In this document: positions 1-5,782 of the stretch, piece after piece
Numbering within the stretch: position 1 is the stretch's first letter
How the letters are laid out: the number at the start of each line of letters is the position of its first letter
Assembly (NCBI GenBank): GCA_046594225.1
Contig: JBKJPW010000231.1
Span: 1-7,227 of the forward strand
Reading direction: 5' to 3'
DNA length: 7,227 nt
Source: UBA4416 sp046594225
GTDB taxonomy: Bacteria > Bacteroidota > Bacteroidia > B-17B0 > Aurantibacillaceae
The notes under the pieces: model-generated
What the model saw: only the letters and a program-made list of their open reading frames with translations
What the model was told of the DNA's origin: nothing
The model's database searches: none
Position numbers and translations under genes: made by a program

Positions 1-1136
1 ACGTCTTTATCTGTAATTTCTTTTCCGCATAAAATAATTAAACGTTCAATTACGTTTCTAAATTCACGGATATTTCCTGTCCAGTCTTTTTGTTGTAATG
101 CCTTTAAGGCATCTTTAGAAATTGTTTTTAGTGGCATTCCATAATCTGTACAAATCATATTGATAAAATGTTCTGCTAACAATGGAATATCATCTTTTCT
201 ATCATTTAACGATGGTACCTGAATAGGAATAACACTTAAACGATGAAATAAATCTTCTCTGAATTCACCTTTTTCAATTTCTTTTTTTAAATCCTTATTC
301 GTTGCAGCAATAATTCTAACGTCAACTTTAATTTCCTTATCTCCACCTACTCTAGTAATTTTATTTTCTTGTAGGGCTCGTAATACTTTTGCTTGAGCTG
401 ATAAACTCATATCACCAATCTCATCTAAGAAAATAGTACCACCTTCAGCTAATTCAAATTTACCTTTACGAGTTGCTACAGCACTTGTAAAAGCGCCTTT
501 TTCATGTCCAAATAATTCGCTTTCAATTAACTCACTTGGTATAGCTGCACAGTTTACTTCAATTAAGGGCGCTGCTGCTCTACTACTTTTATTATGAATT
601 TCACGTGCTACTAATTCTTTTCCACTTCCGTTACTCCCTGTAATTAAAACACGTGCATCTGTTGGCGCCACTTTATCAATCATGTCTCTGATGTTATTCA
701 AAGCTTTAGAGTCTCCAATCATTTCATAAGCCTTGCCAATTTTCTTTTTCAGAATTTTGGTTTCAATCACTAAAGTTGATTTATCCATCGCATTACGAAT
801 GGTAACCAATAAACGATTTAAATCAATTGGTTTTGCTAAATAATCAAAAGCTCCTTTTTTAACAGCATCAACCGCAGTTTCAATGTTGCCATGTCCGCTC
901 ATCATAATTAACGATGACTCGGTACCATGAGCTATTAGTTTTGCCAACAACTCTGTTCCATCTAACTTAGGCATTTTGATATCGCTTAAAATAACATCGT
1001 AATTCCCTTTTAACGCCATTTCTAAACCTTGCTGACCATCTTCTGCTTCATCAACATTATATTTTTCGAACTCTAAAATTTCTTTGATAGTTCTACGGAT
1101 TGCTTTTTCGTCGTCTATAATTAATATTTTAGCCAT
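1..1136 (-). CDS. NtrC-type sigma-54-dependent response regulator (3' end cut by window edge)
   Basis: A two-component transcription activator that, when phosphorylated by a partner histidine kinase, uses ATP to open sigma-54 promoters. The visible 378 codons begin at ATG 1136 and stay open to the left edge, so the C-terminal Fis-type DNA-binding helix-turn-helix is missing only because the window ends. Residues 1-118 form a receiver domain: acidic pair D8-D9, phospho-acceptor D52 in LSDIKMP, S80 and K102 in AKP. Residues about 139-370 form the AAA+ domain: Walker A GSNGSGKE (167-174), sigma-54 contact loop GAFTSA (214-219), Walker B GGTIFLDE (232-239), FRED with candidate arginine finger R293, and WTGNIREFRN near the sensor II position. 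The usual loop is GAFTGA, so S218 is a substitution. The gene lies 69 bases downstream of arfB in the same direction; no kinase is visible. The family is certain, the target genes are unknown. Confidence 0.96.
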   Translation of the reverse strand, partial: MAKILIIDDEKAIRRTIKEILEFEKYNVDEAEDGQQGLEMALKGNYDVILSDIKMPKLDGTELLAKLIAHGTESSLIMMSGHGNIETAVDAVKKGAFDYLAKPIDLNRLLVTIRNAMDKSTLVIETKILKKKIGKAYEMIGDSKALNNIRDMIDKVAPTDARVLITGSNGSGKELVAREIHNKSSRAAAPLIEVNCAAIPSELIESELFGHEKGAFTSAVATRKGKFELAEGGTIFLDEIGDMSLSAQAKVLRALQENKITRVGGDKEIKVDVRIIAATNKDLKKEIEKGEFREDLFHRLSVIPIQVPSLNDRKDDIPLLAEHFINMICTDYGMPLKTISKDALKALQQKDWTGNIREFRNVIERLIILCGKEITDKD

Positions 1137-1149
1137 AGGTTGTAAGATA

Positions 1150-1194
1150 AAAGATATAAGATTAAAGATATAAGATTGCTATAAACTTATATCT
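1150..1194. repeat. 14-bp tandem repeat with hairpin between arfB and the response regulator
   Basis: The unit AAAGATATAAGATT occurs twice, exactly and back to back, at 1150-1163 and 1164-1177. Part of the second copy, AGATATAAG (1166-1174), is perfectly complementary to CTTATATCT (1186-1194) across an 11-base loop, and the pairing can be extended imperfectly by the first copy and the bases to about 1208. The stem is almost all A-T and is not followed on the minus strand by a clear T-tract, so it is a poor terminator candidate for arfB. It fills most of the gap before the regulator's start codon and could affect its leader, but no function is shown. Confidence 0.75.
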
Positions 1195-1205
1195 CATCTT
1201 TATAT

Positions 1206-1622
1206 CTATATTATTTTTTTACGTAGTTGTTTAATGTCTCCTTTTATCTTCTTATTGTCTAAGCGTTTTGCTTTTTTAGCTTTACTAATCTTTGTTGGTT
1301 TGCGAGGCTTTACTGTTTTAAATCCTAGTAGAATTAGTTTATAAAATTTTTCTTTTATTAATTCCTTATTTTTTAATTGAGTTCTATCCGTTTGTTCTTG
1401 TAAATGAATCGTTGTTTCTTTTTCTAATTTATTAGCTAACTTATTTAATAGAATTTGTTTTTCATCCTCAGTTAATTTTTCTGATTCCGAAATATTAAAC
1501 CACAACTCTACTTTTGTTTCCACCTTGTTTACATTTTGTCCGCCTGCACCACCCGAACGAGCCGTTTTAAAGATACACTCTTTAATTAATTCTCGTTCTT
1601 GTATTTCTTCTATTGTTTTCAT
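1206..1622 (-). CDS. arfB: Alternative ribosome-rescue factor ArfB (YaeJ), peptidyl-tRNA hydrolase
   Basis: ArfB releases the nascent chain from ribosomes stalled at the 3' end of an mRNA that lacks a stop codon, by hydrolysing peptidyl-tRNA in the large-subunit active site. The 138-residue protein matches the family size (E. coli ArfB is 140 residues). The release-factor catalytic motif GGQ is at residues 27-29 within ARSGGAGGQNVNKVETKVEL, the standard context for class-I release-factor-like hydrolases. There is no codon-recognition domain, which separates it from RF1 and RF2. From about residue 102 the tail is very rich in Lys and Arg (RKPTKISKAKKAKR and onwards), as expected for the segment that enters the empty mRNA channel. 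It lies 49 bases downstream of rlmB on the same strand, probably in one transcript. The ATG at 1622 gives the expected N-terminus. Confidence 0.95.
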   Translation of the reverse strand: MKTIEEIQERELIKECIFKTARSGGAGGQNVNKVETKVELWFNISESEKLTEDEKQILLNKLANKLEKETTIHLQEQTDRTQLKNKELIKEKFYKLILLGFKTVKPRKPTKISKAKKAKRLDNKKIKGDIKQLRKKII

Positions 1623-1632
1623 TTAGTTTAAC

Positions 1633-1661
1633 CGCAAAGTCGCAAAGTTTTTTCGCAAAGT
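1633..1661. repeat. CGCAAAGT short intergenic repeat
   Basis: CGCAAAGT occurs three times in the 49-base gap between rlmB and arfB: 1633-1640, 1641-1648 (directly adjoining) and 1654-1661, with TTTTT between the second and third. On the minus strand this reads as repeated ACTTTGCG. I recall very similar CTTTGCG-rich strings between genes in many Bacteroidota genomes; that is recollection, not a search. It is a dispersed simple repeat with no demonstrated role. It occupies most of the arfB leader, and no promoter consensus is visible there. Confidence 0.75.
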
Positions 1662-1671
1662 TCGCTGAGTA

Positions 1672-2445
1672 TTAAAGTCGTTGTTTAACTGCTTCAAATA
1701 AAATAACACCTGTTGCTACCGACACATTTAAAGAAGCGATATTACCAACCATAGGAATCTTCACTTGCATATCGCTGCGTTTTAAATATTCATTAGAAAT
1801 TCCATTTTCTTCCGAACCCATAATAATAGCAGATGGTTTTGTTAAATCGGCATTAAAATGATATGAAGTTGTTTTTTCGTGACAAGCAATAATTTGCAAA
1901 CCTGATTCTTTTAAATATTCAATACTGTTTTTCAAATTATCTACTCGGCATACTTTCATTCGGTTTAAAGCACCAGCACTTGTTTTAACGGCATCTGCAT
2001 TTATTTGCGCAGCACCGCGACTAGGAATGACAATAAAATCAACGCCAGCACAATCTGCACTACGAGCAATGGCGCCAAAATTACGAACGTCGGTTATTCT
2101 ATCTAAAATTAATACCAAAGGCACTTTACCTTTTTCAAATGTCTCTGCTAATAAATCTTCAACTTCGTAATACGTTATCTGAGATACAAATGCTAAAACA
2201 CCTTGGTGGTTTTTAGTTGTAATACGACTAATTTTTTCTGGTGGAACAATTTGAATAGGAATATCTAAGTCTTTAATGGCTTTACGTAATTCACTATATA
2301 ATTGATTGGATAAACCTTTTTGAATAATGATTTTGTCAATTTCTTTACCCGCACTAATAGCTTCAATTACAGCACGTGTACCAAAAATTAAATTATCTAA
2401 ATTATCTTCTTTATCTCTGTTATTTCTCCCTCTGTGATGATCCAT
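1672..2445 (-). CDS. rlmB: 23S rRNA (guanosine-2'-O)-methyltransferase RlmB, SpoU/TrmH family
   Basis: RlmB uses S-adenosylmethionine to methylate the ribose of G2251 in the P-loop of 23S rRNA. The 257-residue protein (E. coli RlmB is 243) has an N-terminal RNA substrate-binding domain at about 18-90, beginning LIFGTRAVIEAI, and a trefoil-knot SPOUT methyltransferase domain at about 108-252. All three SpoU motifs are visible: motif 1 DRITDVRNFGAIARSA (115-130, with N122 and R128), motif 2 IIMGSEENGIS (207-217) and motif 3 IPMVGNIASLNVSVATG (230-246). The first 17 residues are charged and non-conserved in appearance. The start codon is 1 base after the stop of the upstream DUF1569-like gene, which indicates translational coupling. 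The RlmB assignment over the tRNA paralogues TrmH and TrmL rests on the N-terminal domain and the LIFGxRAV start. Confidence 0.93.
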   Translation of the reverse strand: MDHHRGRNNRDKEDNLDNLIFGTRAVIEAISAGKEIDKIIIQKGLSNQLYSELRKAIKDLDIPIQIVPPEKISRITTKNHQGVLAFVSQITYYEVEDLLAETFEKGKVPLVLILDRITDVRNFGAIARSADCAGVDFIVIPSRGAAQINADAVKTSAGALNRMKVCRVDNLKNSIEYLKESGLQIIACHEKTTSYHFNADLTKPSAIIMGSEENGISNEYLKRSDMQVKIPMVGNIASLNVSVATGVILFEAVKQRL

Positions 2446-2446
2446 A

Positions 2447-2905
2447 TTATGGTAAATTGAATTGTTTTAAATGATGTTGAGCGTGTTTGTGTAATAAATG
2501 TAACCATTCATCGTAATTAAATTCTCCGAAAAAAGGGTTTAAATTTTTTGAATCAGGATTCGATTTATAAAAATCAAAAAAGGCTTTTATTTCTTTTTCT
2601 AATTCAGTAATTGCTTCTGTAATCGAATTATTTCTTAACGGTGCTGGCTCCACACTCATTAAAGCATTTTTGGTATTTTCTTTAAAAGGAGTTTCGCTTA
2701 ATGCAAATGCTCTTACTCTTGGTAAAATAGCTTCAGGTGTTTGTATGGATAATTTAATTCTTCCATGAGCATTACCAATGGCATCTGTCATATGTTCAAT
2801 CATTCCCTGAGGAGTTAAAACACCCCACAACCCTACTTCGTTATCAGATAGCTGTTGAAGTAAAGGAATGAATTCTTCTTTAAAAAATTGCTCTTTTTGG
2901 TTCAT
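2447..2905 (-). CDS. DinB-like protein of the DUF1569 type
   Basis: A small soluble protein of 152 residues with no signal peptide, predicted to be an all-helical DinB/YfiT-fold protein. Histidines are placed as in metal sites of that fold: H38 in QGMIEHM and the pair H141-x3-H145 in HKHAQHHLKQF. The C-terminal block NPFFGEFNYDEW followed by HHLKQF resembles what I know of DUF1569 proteins. The biochemical function of this family is not established, and no substrate can be named. The frame stays open upstream to 3052, but I chose the ATG at 2905. The extra 49 residues would be translated through the structured repeat at 2983-3083 and look non-protein-like, and a TATATTTG -7 element lies just before ATG 2905. 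It is probably the first gene of a transcript that continues into rlmB, whose start is 1 base past this stop codon. Confidence 0.8.
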   Translation of the reverse strand: MNQKEQFFKEEFIPLLQQLSDNEVGLWGVLTPQGMIEHMTDAIGNAHGRIKLSIQTPEAILPRVRAFALSETPFKENTKNALMSVEPAPLRNNSITEAITELEKEIKAFFDFYKSNPDSKNLNPFFGEFNYDEWLHLLHKHAQHHLKQFNLP

Positions 2906-2908
2906 ACA

Positions 2909-2916
2909 CAAATATA
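2909..2916 (-). promoter_or_regulatory. Bacteroidota-type -7 promoter element before the DUF1569-like gene
   Basis: TATATTTG on the minus strand matches the known Bacteroidota sigma-ABfr -7 consensus TAnnTTTG and is followed by only three bases (TGT) before ATG 2905. Transcription should therefore start at or within a couple of bases of the start codon, giving a leaderless or nearly leaderless mRNA. I see no clear TTG -33 box at the usual distance, so the promoter may be weak, or the match may be chance in AT-rich DNA. Confidence 0.5.
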
Positions 2917-2982
2917 TCTTTTTTAGGCCTTTTTTTTGGAAAATAAACTGGATTAATATCAACAGTAAAGAGTTGGTTTTTT

Positions 2983-3083
2983 GGGCGTGCCCCCTTAAAG
3001 GAACAGCGGGGTCGGACTGACCCACTCCAATCTTTTTGCAAAGAGACAGCAAAAAGGATTTTCGCTCGCATCCCTCGCGCGGG
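2983..3083 (+). repeat. Structured GC-richer intergenic element (GGGCGTGCCCC type)
   Basis: A block of about 100 bases, clearly richer in G and C than its surroundings, lies between divergent genes. An outer stem can form between GCGTG (2985-2989) and CGCGC (3076-3080), with one G-U pair. Inside it, CCCC (2990-2993) can pair with GGGG (3008-3011), or GGGTC (3009-3013) can pair with GACCC (3019-3023); these two exclude each other. A strong hairpin joins AATC-TTTTTGC (3029-3039) to GCAAAAAGGATT (3049-3060) with one bulged G and a 9-base loop. I recall elements with the same layout (GGGCGTGCCCC, GGGGTCGG, an A/T hairpin ending in GGATT, then ATCCCTC and a CGC end) scattered between genes in many Bacteroidota. 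The open frames through it look like repeat artefacts. Its function and mobility are unknown to me. Confidence 0.65.
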
Positions 3084-3142
3084 CTTTACTTTTAATTTAT
3101 GAGCCTTTATTCTTCGATCATAAATATTTCCACACTTTTTCT

Positions 3143-3150
3143 TATCTTTG
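3143..3150 (+). promoter_or_regulatory. Bacteroidota-type -7 promoter element before the small lipoprotein gene
   Basis: TATCTTTG matches TAnnTTTG and is separated from ATG 3156 by the five bases AATAC, so the transcript would be leaderless or nearly so. It supports the choice of ATG 3156 over the upstream ATG at 3099, which lies before the promoter. A TTG-like -33 element at the standard spacing is not evident. Confidence 0.55.
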
Positions 3151-3155
3151 AATAC

Positions 3156-3299
3156 ATGCTCCGTACAAAATATATTTATATCCTTGTGATAGCCTTAAGC
3201 AGTTCGCTTTTGTTATCCAGTTGTTTCTTGTTTAGAGGCAAAAATCATTGCGATACCTGCCCTACTTTTAATAAAAAACCAAAGAAAAGAAAACATTAG
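3156..3299 (+). CDS. Small Cys-containing lipoprotein (47 residues)
   Basis: A tiny predicted lipoprotein of unknown function. The N-terminus has a positive residue pair (R3, K5), a hydrophobic stretch at about 7-20 and the lipobox LSSC with the acylated cysteine at C23. Processing would leave a 25-residue mature peptide with the CxxC-Pro motif CDTCP (32-36) and a strongly basic tail (KKPKKRKH). Tiny lipoproteins with a Cys-x(1-2)-Cys-Pro stretch and a basic tail are familiar to me in Bacteroidota but have no known role. The frame extends up to an ATG at 3099; I prefer 3156 because the signal peptide begins properly there and a TAnnTTTG element lies 5 bases before it. It is the only plus-strand gene in the window. 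Its stop is 31 bases before the palindromic element at 3331. Confidence 0.72.
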   Translation: MLRTKYIYILVIALSSSLLLSSCFLFRGKNHCDTCPTFNKKPKKRKH

Positions 3300-3330
3300 T
3301 TTTCATCGTATTTAATTAAAAAAGCATCAT

Positions 3331-3429
3331 TTATTTTGGCTAAAGCCAATCTTTCTTTTAATAAAAATTGCCGTTGGCTTAAGCCAACGGCAATTTAATT
3401 TTATACACAAAAGGCTTTAGCCGAAATAA
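3331..3429. repeat. REPIN-like symmetric palindromic element with three TTGGCTWAAGCCAA-type units
   Basis: Three related palindromic units are evenly spaced: TTGGCTAAAGCCAA (3336-3349), TTGGCTTAAGCCAA (3374-3387) and AAGGCTTTAGCCGA (3411-3424). Their centres are 38 and 37 bases apart. The outer arms 3331-3347 and 3413-3429 are inverted copies of each other over 17 bases with one mismatch, and the centre is a perfect 32-bp palindrome (3365-3396). The midpoint of the whole element coincides with the centre of the palindrome. It can fold as one long hairpin or as three separate hairpins. This layout resembles REPIN/BIME elements mobilised by REP-associated tyrosine transposases; that parallel is inference, and no transposase is present here. 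It lies between two convergent genes. The remaining bases to the receptor stop (3430-3501) hold nothing I can recognise. Confidence 0.82.
3365..3396. terminator. Perfect 32-bp palindrome, possible bidirectional terminator
   Basis: AAATTGCCGTTGGCTT is followed directly by its exact reverse complement. As RNA it gives a stem of 14 pairs with a four-base TTAA loop and a GC-rich upper part. On the plus strand the stem is followed by AATTTTATA, on the minus strand by TTATTAAAAG, so each exit is AT-rich but lacks a long U-tract. It lies 66 bases past the small lipoprotein stop and about 105 bases past the TonB receptor stop, so it could end both transcripts. It is also the core of the larger repeat element, which may be its main reason for being there. 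Confidence 0.5.
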
Positions 3430-3501
3430 GCTAATATGTCATCAACTAAAATAATCTTAGCGCTCTCCAAATCTCATAAACACTCTGTTGAAAAAATAGG
3501 T

Positions 3502-5778
3502 TTACTTAATCTTAAATCTCAGTCCTGCATACAACATTCTACCGTAAATTGGTCCCCACACCATACTGGCATCAAAGTATTTATTAAATGGTGCATCGCT
3601 CGCTACAATTGGGTTTGGTTGTTTGTAATCCAAGGCGTTTTCAACACCAACATAAATATTAAAATCTGCTTTGTTGAGTTTAGTAACGTAGGTAATTTGT
3701 GCCAATACATTATAAAAATCAGGAGAATATTCTGCTCGCTGATAATTTTCAGGATTAGTTGATGTTTGCGGTAAGCGTTTTTTACCATTATACTGTAACG
3801 TTGCATCAAATAACCAATGTTTCTTTTTTGTTTCGTAACCAATATTAATAAATGCTCTGTGCATTGATACCAAGGCCTTTTGAAGCAAGCCTGTTTTGTA
3901 ATTTACTTTTGTATCCACATAACGGTAAGCTGTTTTAATATTTAATCGTTTACGGATTTCCCATCCAAATTCAATCTGCGCGGTGTTTGAAAACGATGGG
4001 CCATTTAAATTATAAATAGAAACTTGTTGCGTATTATTGTCCACATCAACCACTACTTGTTGCGTAAAGTCAGTGCGATATAAATCAACCGTAACATAAG
4101 CATCTTTATAATTCAACTTCATTTTTTGAGTAAAATTAAATCCATAGTTCCAACCAGTTTCTGGCTTTAAACCATAAGGCATACTTAGGTCACTTGGTGT
4201 TACAATCCAATCTCTATTAGATGCCATTAATGCCATGTTTTCAGCAAATACATTGGCTGTTTTTAATGCCCTACCGCCACTCAATCTAAATACGGTTTTA
4301 CTACCTTTTAAAGCATAACGCATGTGCAATCGTGGTGTAAAAAACAAGCCGTAATAATTATGATAGTCAGCACGCAAACCTGCTACTACATTAAATTTTT
4401 CGCCTTGGTTGTGAGCAAACTCTGCAAAAGCACCACCTACTTTCTCTTCTCGTTTAAATTTAAATAGTTTGAATGATTCATTAACATTATCATCCAAATA
4501 ACTTGCCCCTAACTTATACGTATTATCAGTTGTTTTAATAATTCCTTGAAAAATATAATTAGCGTAAAATGTTTTTTGCGAACCTGTATAAATATTCAAT
4601 CCATAGTTATTGTTTTGATCATGATTTAAATATGACAATTGTAAGCCCATACTAGTTCCTGGTTTTTTACGGAATACAAATCCTGTTTTACTATACAATT
4701 CCCATTTGGTATTTTTAATCCCAACTTTATATAATGGTAATGTATCTATGTGAGAAGTTGAATGCCCCGCTGTATCCGTTTGAGCAGAAGAGTGAATTTG
4801 ACCGCCATTTCTTTCATCAATTAAATAACTACCTCCAAATTGAGCCTCAAAACCTTTACCCGAATTGTAAGCATACTTATTCATCACATTGTATTGTTTA
4901 CCAGTAGGTATATCCAAAAAACCATCGTGATTCATATCCTCTGCTTTCGGATTAAAATTCATATGAGATAACAAACCAACTGCAAATTTTTCATTAAAAC
5001 GATGTTTTAAATTCAAATTATATTCGTTGCGTGCATTTTGATTCACGTAAGTATTAAAATTTATTCGGTCTGAGGTTTCAGGATTTTGAAGTTCCGTATT
5101 AATTTGACCAGTAAAACTTTCATAACCATTAATAACCGAGCCTGCTCCTTTGCTTAACTGAATAGATTGAATCCATGTTCCGGGAATAAAACTTAAACCA
5201 TAACCATTTGCTAATCCGCGCATGTAAGGCATATTTTCTTTTGTAATTTGAGCATACTGTCCTGATAAACCCAACATTTGAATTTGTTTAGTTCCAGTTA
5301 CCGCGTCTGCAAAATTTACGTCAACGCTCGGGTTAGTTTCAAAACTTTCAGATAAATTACAACAAGCTGCTTTCATTAATGAGCGCTCATTTAAGGTTTC
5401 CATCTTTATAGCGCTCATGTATGAAAGCTCTGTACCCGATGATTCGTAAACAATTTCTACTTCGTTTAACTCTACCCCACCTTTTAATCTAATCGATAAA
5501 AATTTGGCAGTGTCTTTAATAGATAAGGTATCACTTTTATAACCAACGGCGGTAATAATTAAACGATTTGTTTCTGAAGTTGAAGGAATTGAAAATAATC
5601 CATCCACATCGGTTGCAGAGCCAATAGAGGTGTTTAACCAAAATACGGTAACGCCAGGTAGTGCAGTAGTATCTTTCTTGTTTTGAGAAATTTCAACAAC
5701 ACGTCCTTTTACTTGTCCGAAAATTTGATAAGAAAAAATAAGGCCTAAAAAAACAAATAGTAAACGAGTACAATGCAT
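3502..5778 (-). CDS. TonB-dependent outer-membrane receptor, probable metal (copper?) transporter
   Basis: A 758-residue outer-membrane beta-barrel that would import a ligand using TonB/proton-motive force. Residues 1-21 are a Sec signal peptide (hydrophobic LLFVFLGLIF, cleavage near IFG-Q22). Residues 23-100 form a carboxypeptidase-D-regulatory-like beta-sandwich (VKGRVV, PGVTVF, GSATDVDGLFSI, GYKSDTLSI), about 125-232 the plug (NPSVDVNF, MLGLSGQY, GAGSVINGYESFTGQINTEL), and the rest is the barrel, ending in AGLRFKIK. Plug residues C139-C140 (KAACCNLSESF), an EF-hand-like loop DMNHDGFLD (281-289) and a loop with H329, H339 and H343 are possible metal-related sites. The frame is open upstream to 5886, but those 36 residues overlap the HMA gene and would precede the signal peptide, so ATG 5778 is chosen. 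It starts 4 bases after the HMA gene. The metal role is inferred mainly from that neighbour. Confidence 0.92.
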   Translation of the reverse strand: MHCTRLLFVFLGLIFSYQIFGQVKGRVVEISQNKKDTTALPGVTVFWLNTSIGSATDVDGLFSIPSTSETNRLIITAVGYKSDTLSIKDTAKFLSIRLKGGVELNEVEIVYESSGTELSYMSAIKMETLNERSLMKAACCNLSESFETNPSVDVNFADAVTGTKQIQMLGLSGQYAQITKENMPYMRGLANGYGLSFIPGTWIQSIQLSKGAGSVINGYESFTGQINTELQNPETSDRINFNTYVNQNARNEYNLNLKHRFNEKFAVGLLSHMNFNPKAEDMNHDGFLDIPTGKQYNVMNKYAYNSGKGFEAQFGGSYLIDERNGGQIHSSAQTDTAGHSTSHIDTLPLYKVGIKNTKWELYSKTGFVFRKKPGTSMGLQLSYLNHDQNNNYGLNIYTGSQKTFYANYIFQGIIKTTDNTYKLGASYLDDNVNESFKLFKFKREEKVGGAFAEFAHNQGEKFNVVAGLRADYHNYYGLFFTPRLHMRYALKGSKTVFRLSGGRALKTANVFAENMALMASNRDWIVTPSDLSMPYGLKPETGWNYGFNFTQKMKLNYKDAYVTVDLYRTDFTQQVVVDVDNNTQQVSIYNLNGPSFSNTAQIEFGWEIRKRLNIKTAYRYVDTKVNYKTGLLQKALVSMHRAFINIGYETKKKHWLFDATLQYNGKKRLPQTSTNPENYQRAEYSPDFYNVLAQITYVTKLNKADFNIYVGVENALDYKQPNPIVASDAPFNKYFDASMVWGPIYGRMLYAGLRFKIK

Positions 5779-5782
5779 ATTA

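Noticed and set aside
1..1136. Broken or truncated regulator pseudogene
   Set aside because: The frame is intact with all AAA+ motifs up to the edge; the missing C-terminus is due to the window boundary.
2906..3052. N-terminal extension of the DUF1569-like frame (49 extra residues) as part of the protein
   Set aside because: It translates the structured repeat at 2983-3083, lies upstream of the -7 element at 2909-2916, and has no domain-like character; ATG 2905 gives a family-like start.
2880..3071. 63-residue minus-strand frame
   Set aside because: It overlaps the start of the DUF1569-like gene and the structured repeat in another frame; such frames are typical artefacts of this kind of repeat.
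3099..3155. Upstream start for the small lipoprotein (66 residues)
   Set aside because: It would place 19 residues before the signal peptide, and the TATCTTTG element lies inside that extension.
3331..3429. CRISPR array
   Set aside because: The three similar units are palindromic, inverted relative to one another and share one centre; there are no unique spacers of array type and no cas genes.
3436..3762. 108-residue plus-strand frame
   Set aside because: It is antisense to the 3' end of the TonB receptor, with no domain features and no promoter or signal sequence.
3603..3842. 79-residue minus-strand frame
   Set aside because: It lies wholly inside the receptor gene in another frame and has no recognisable features.
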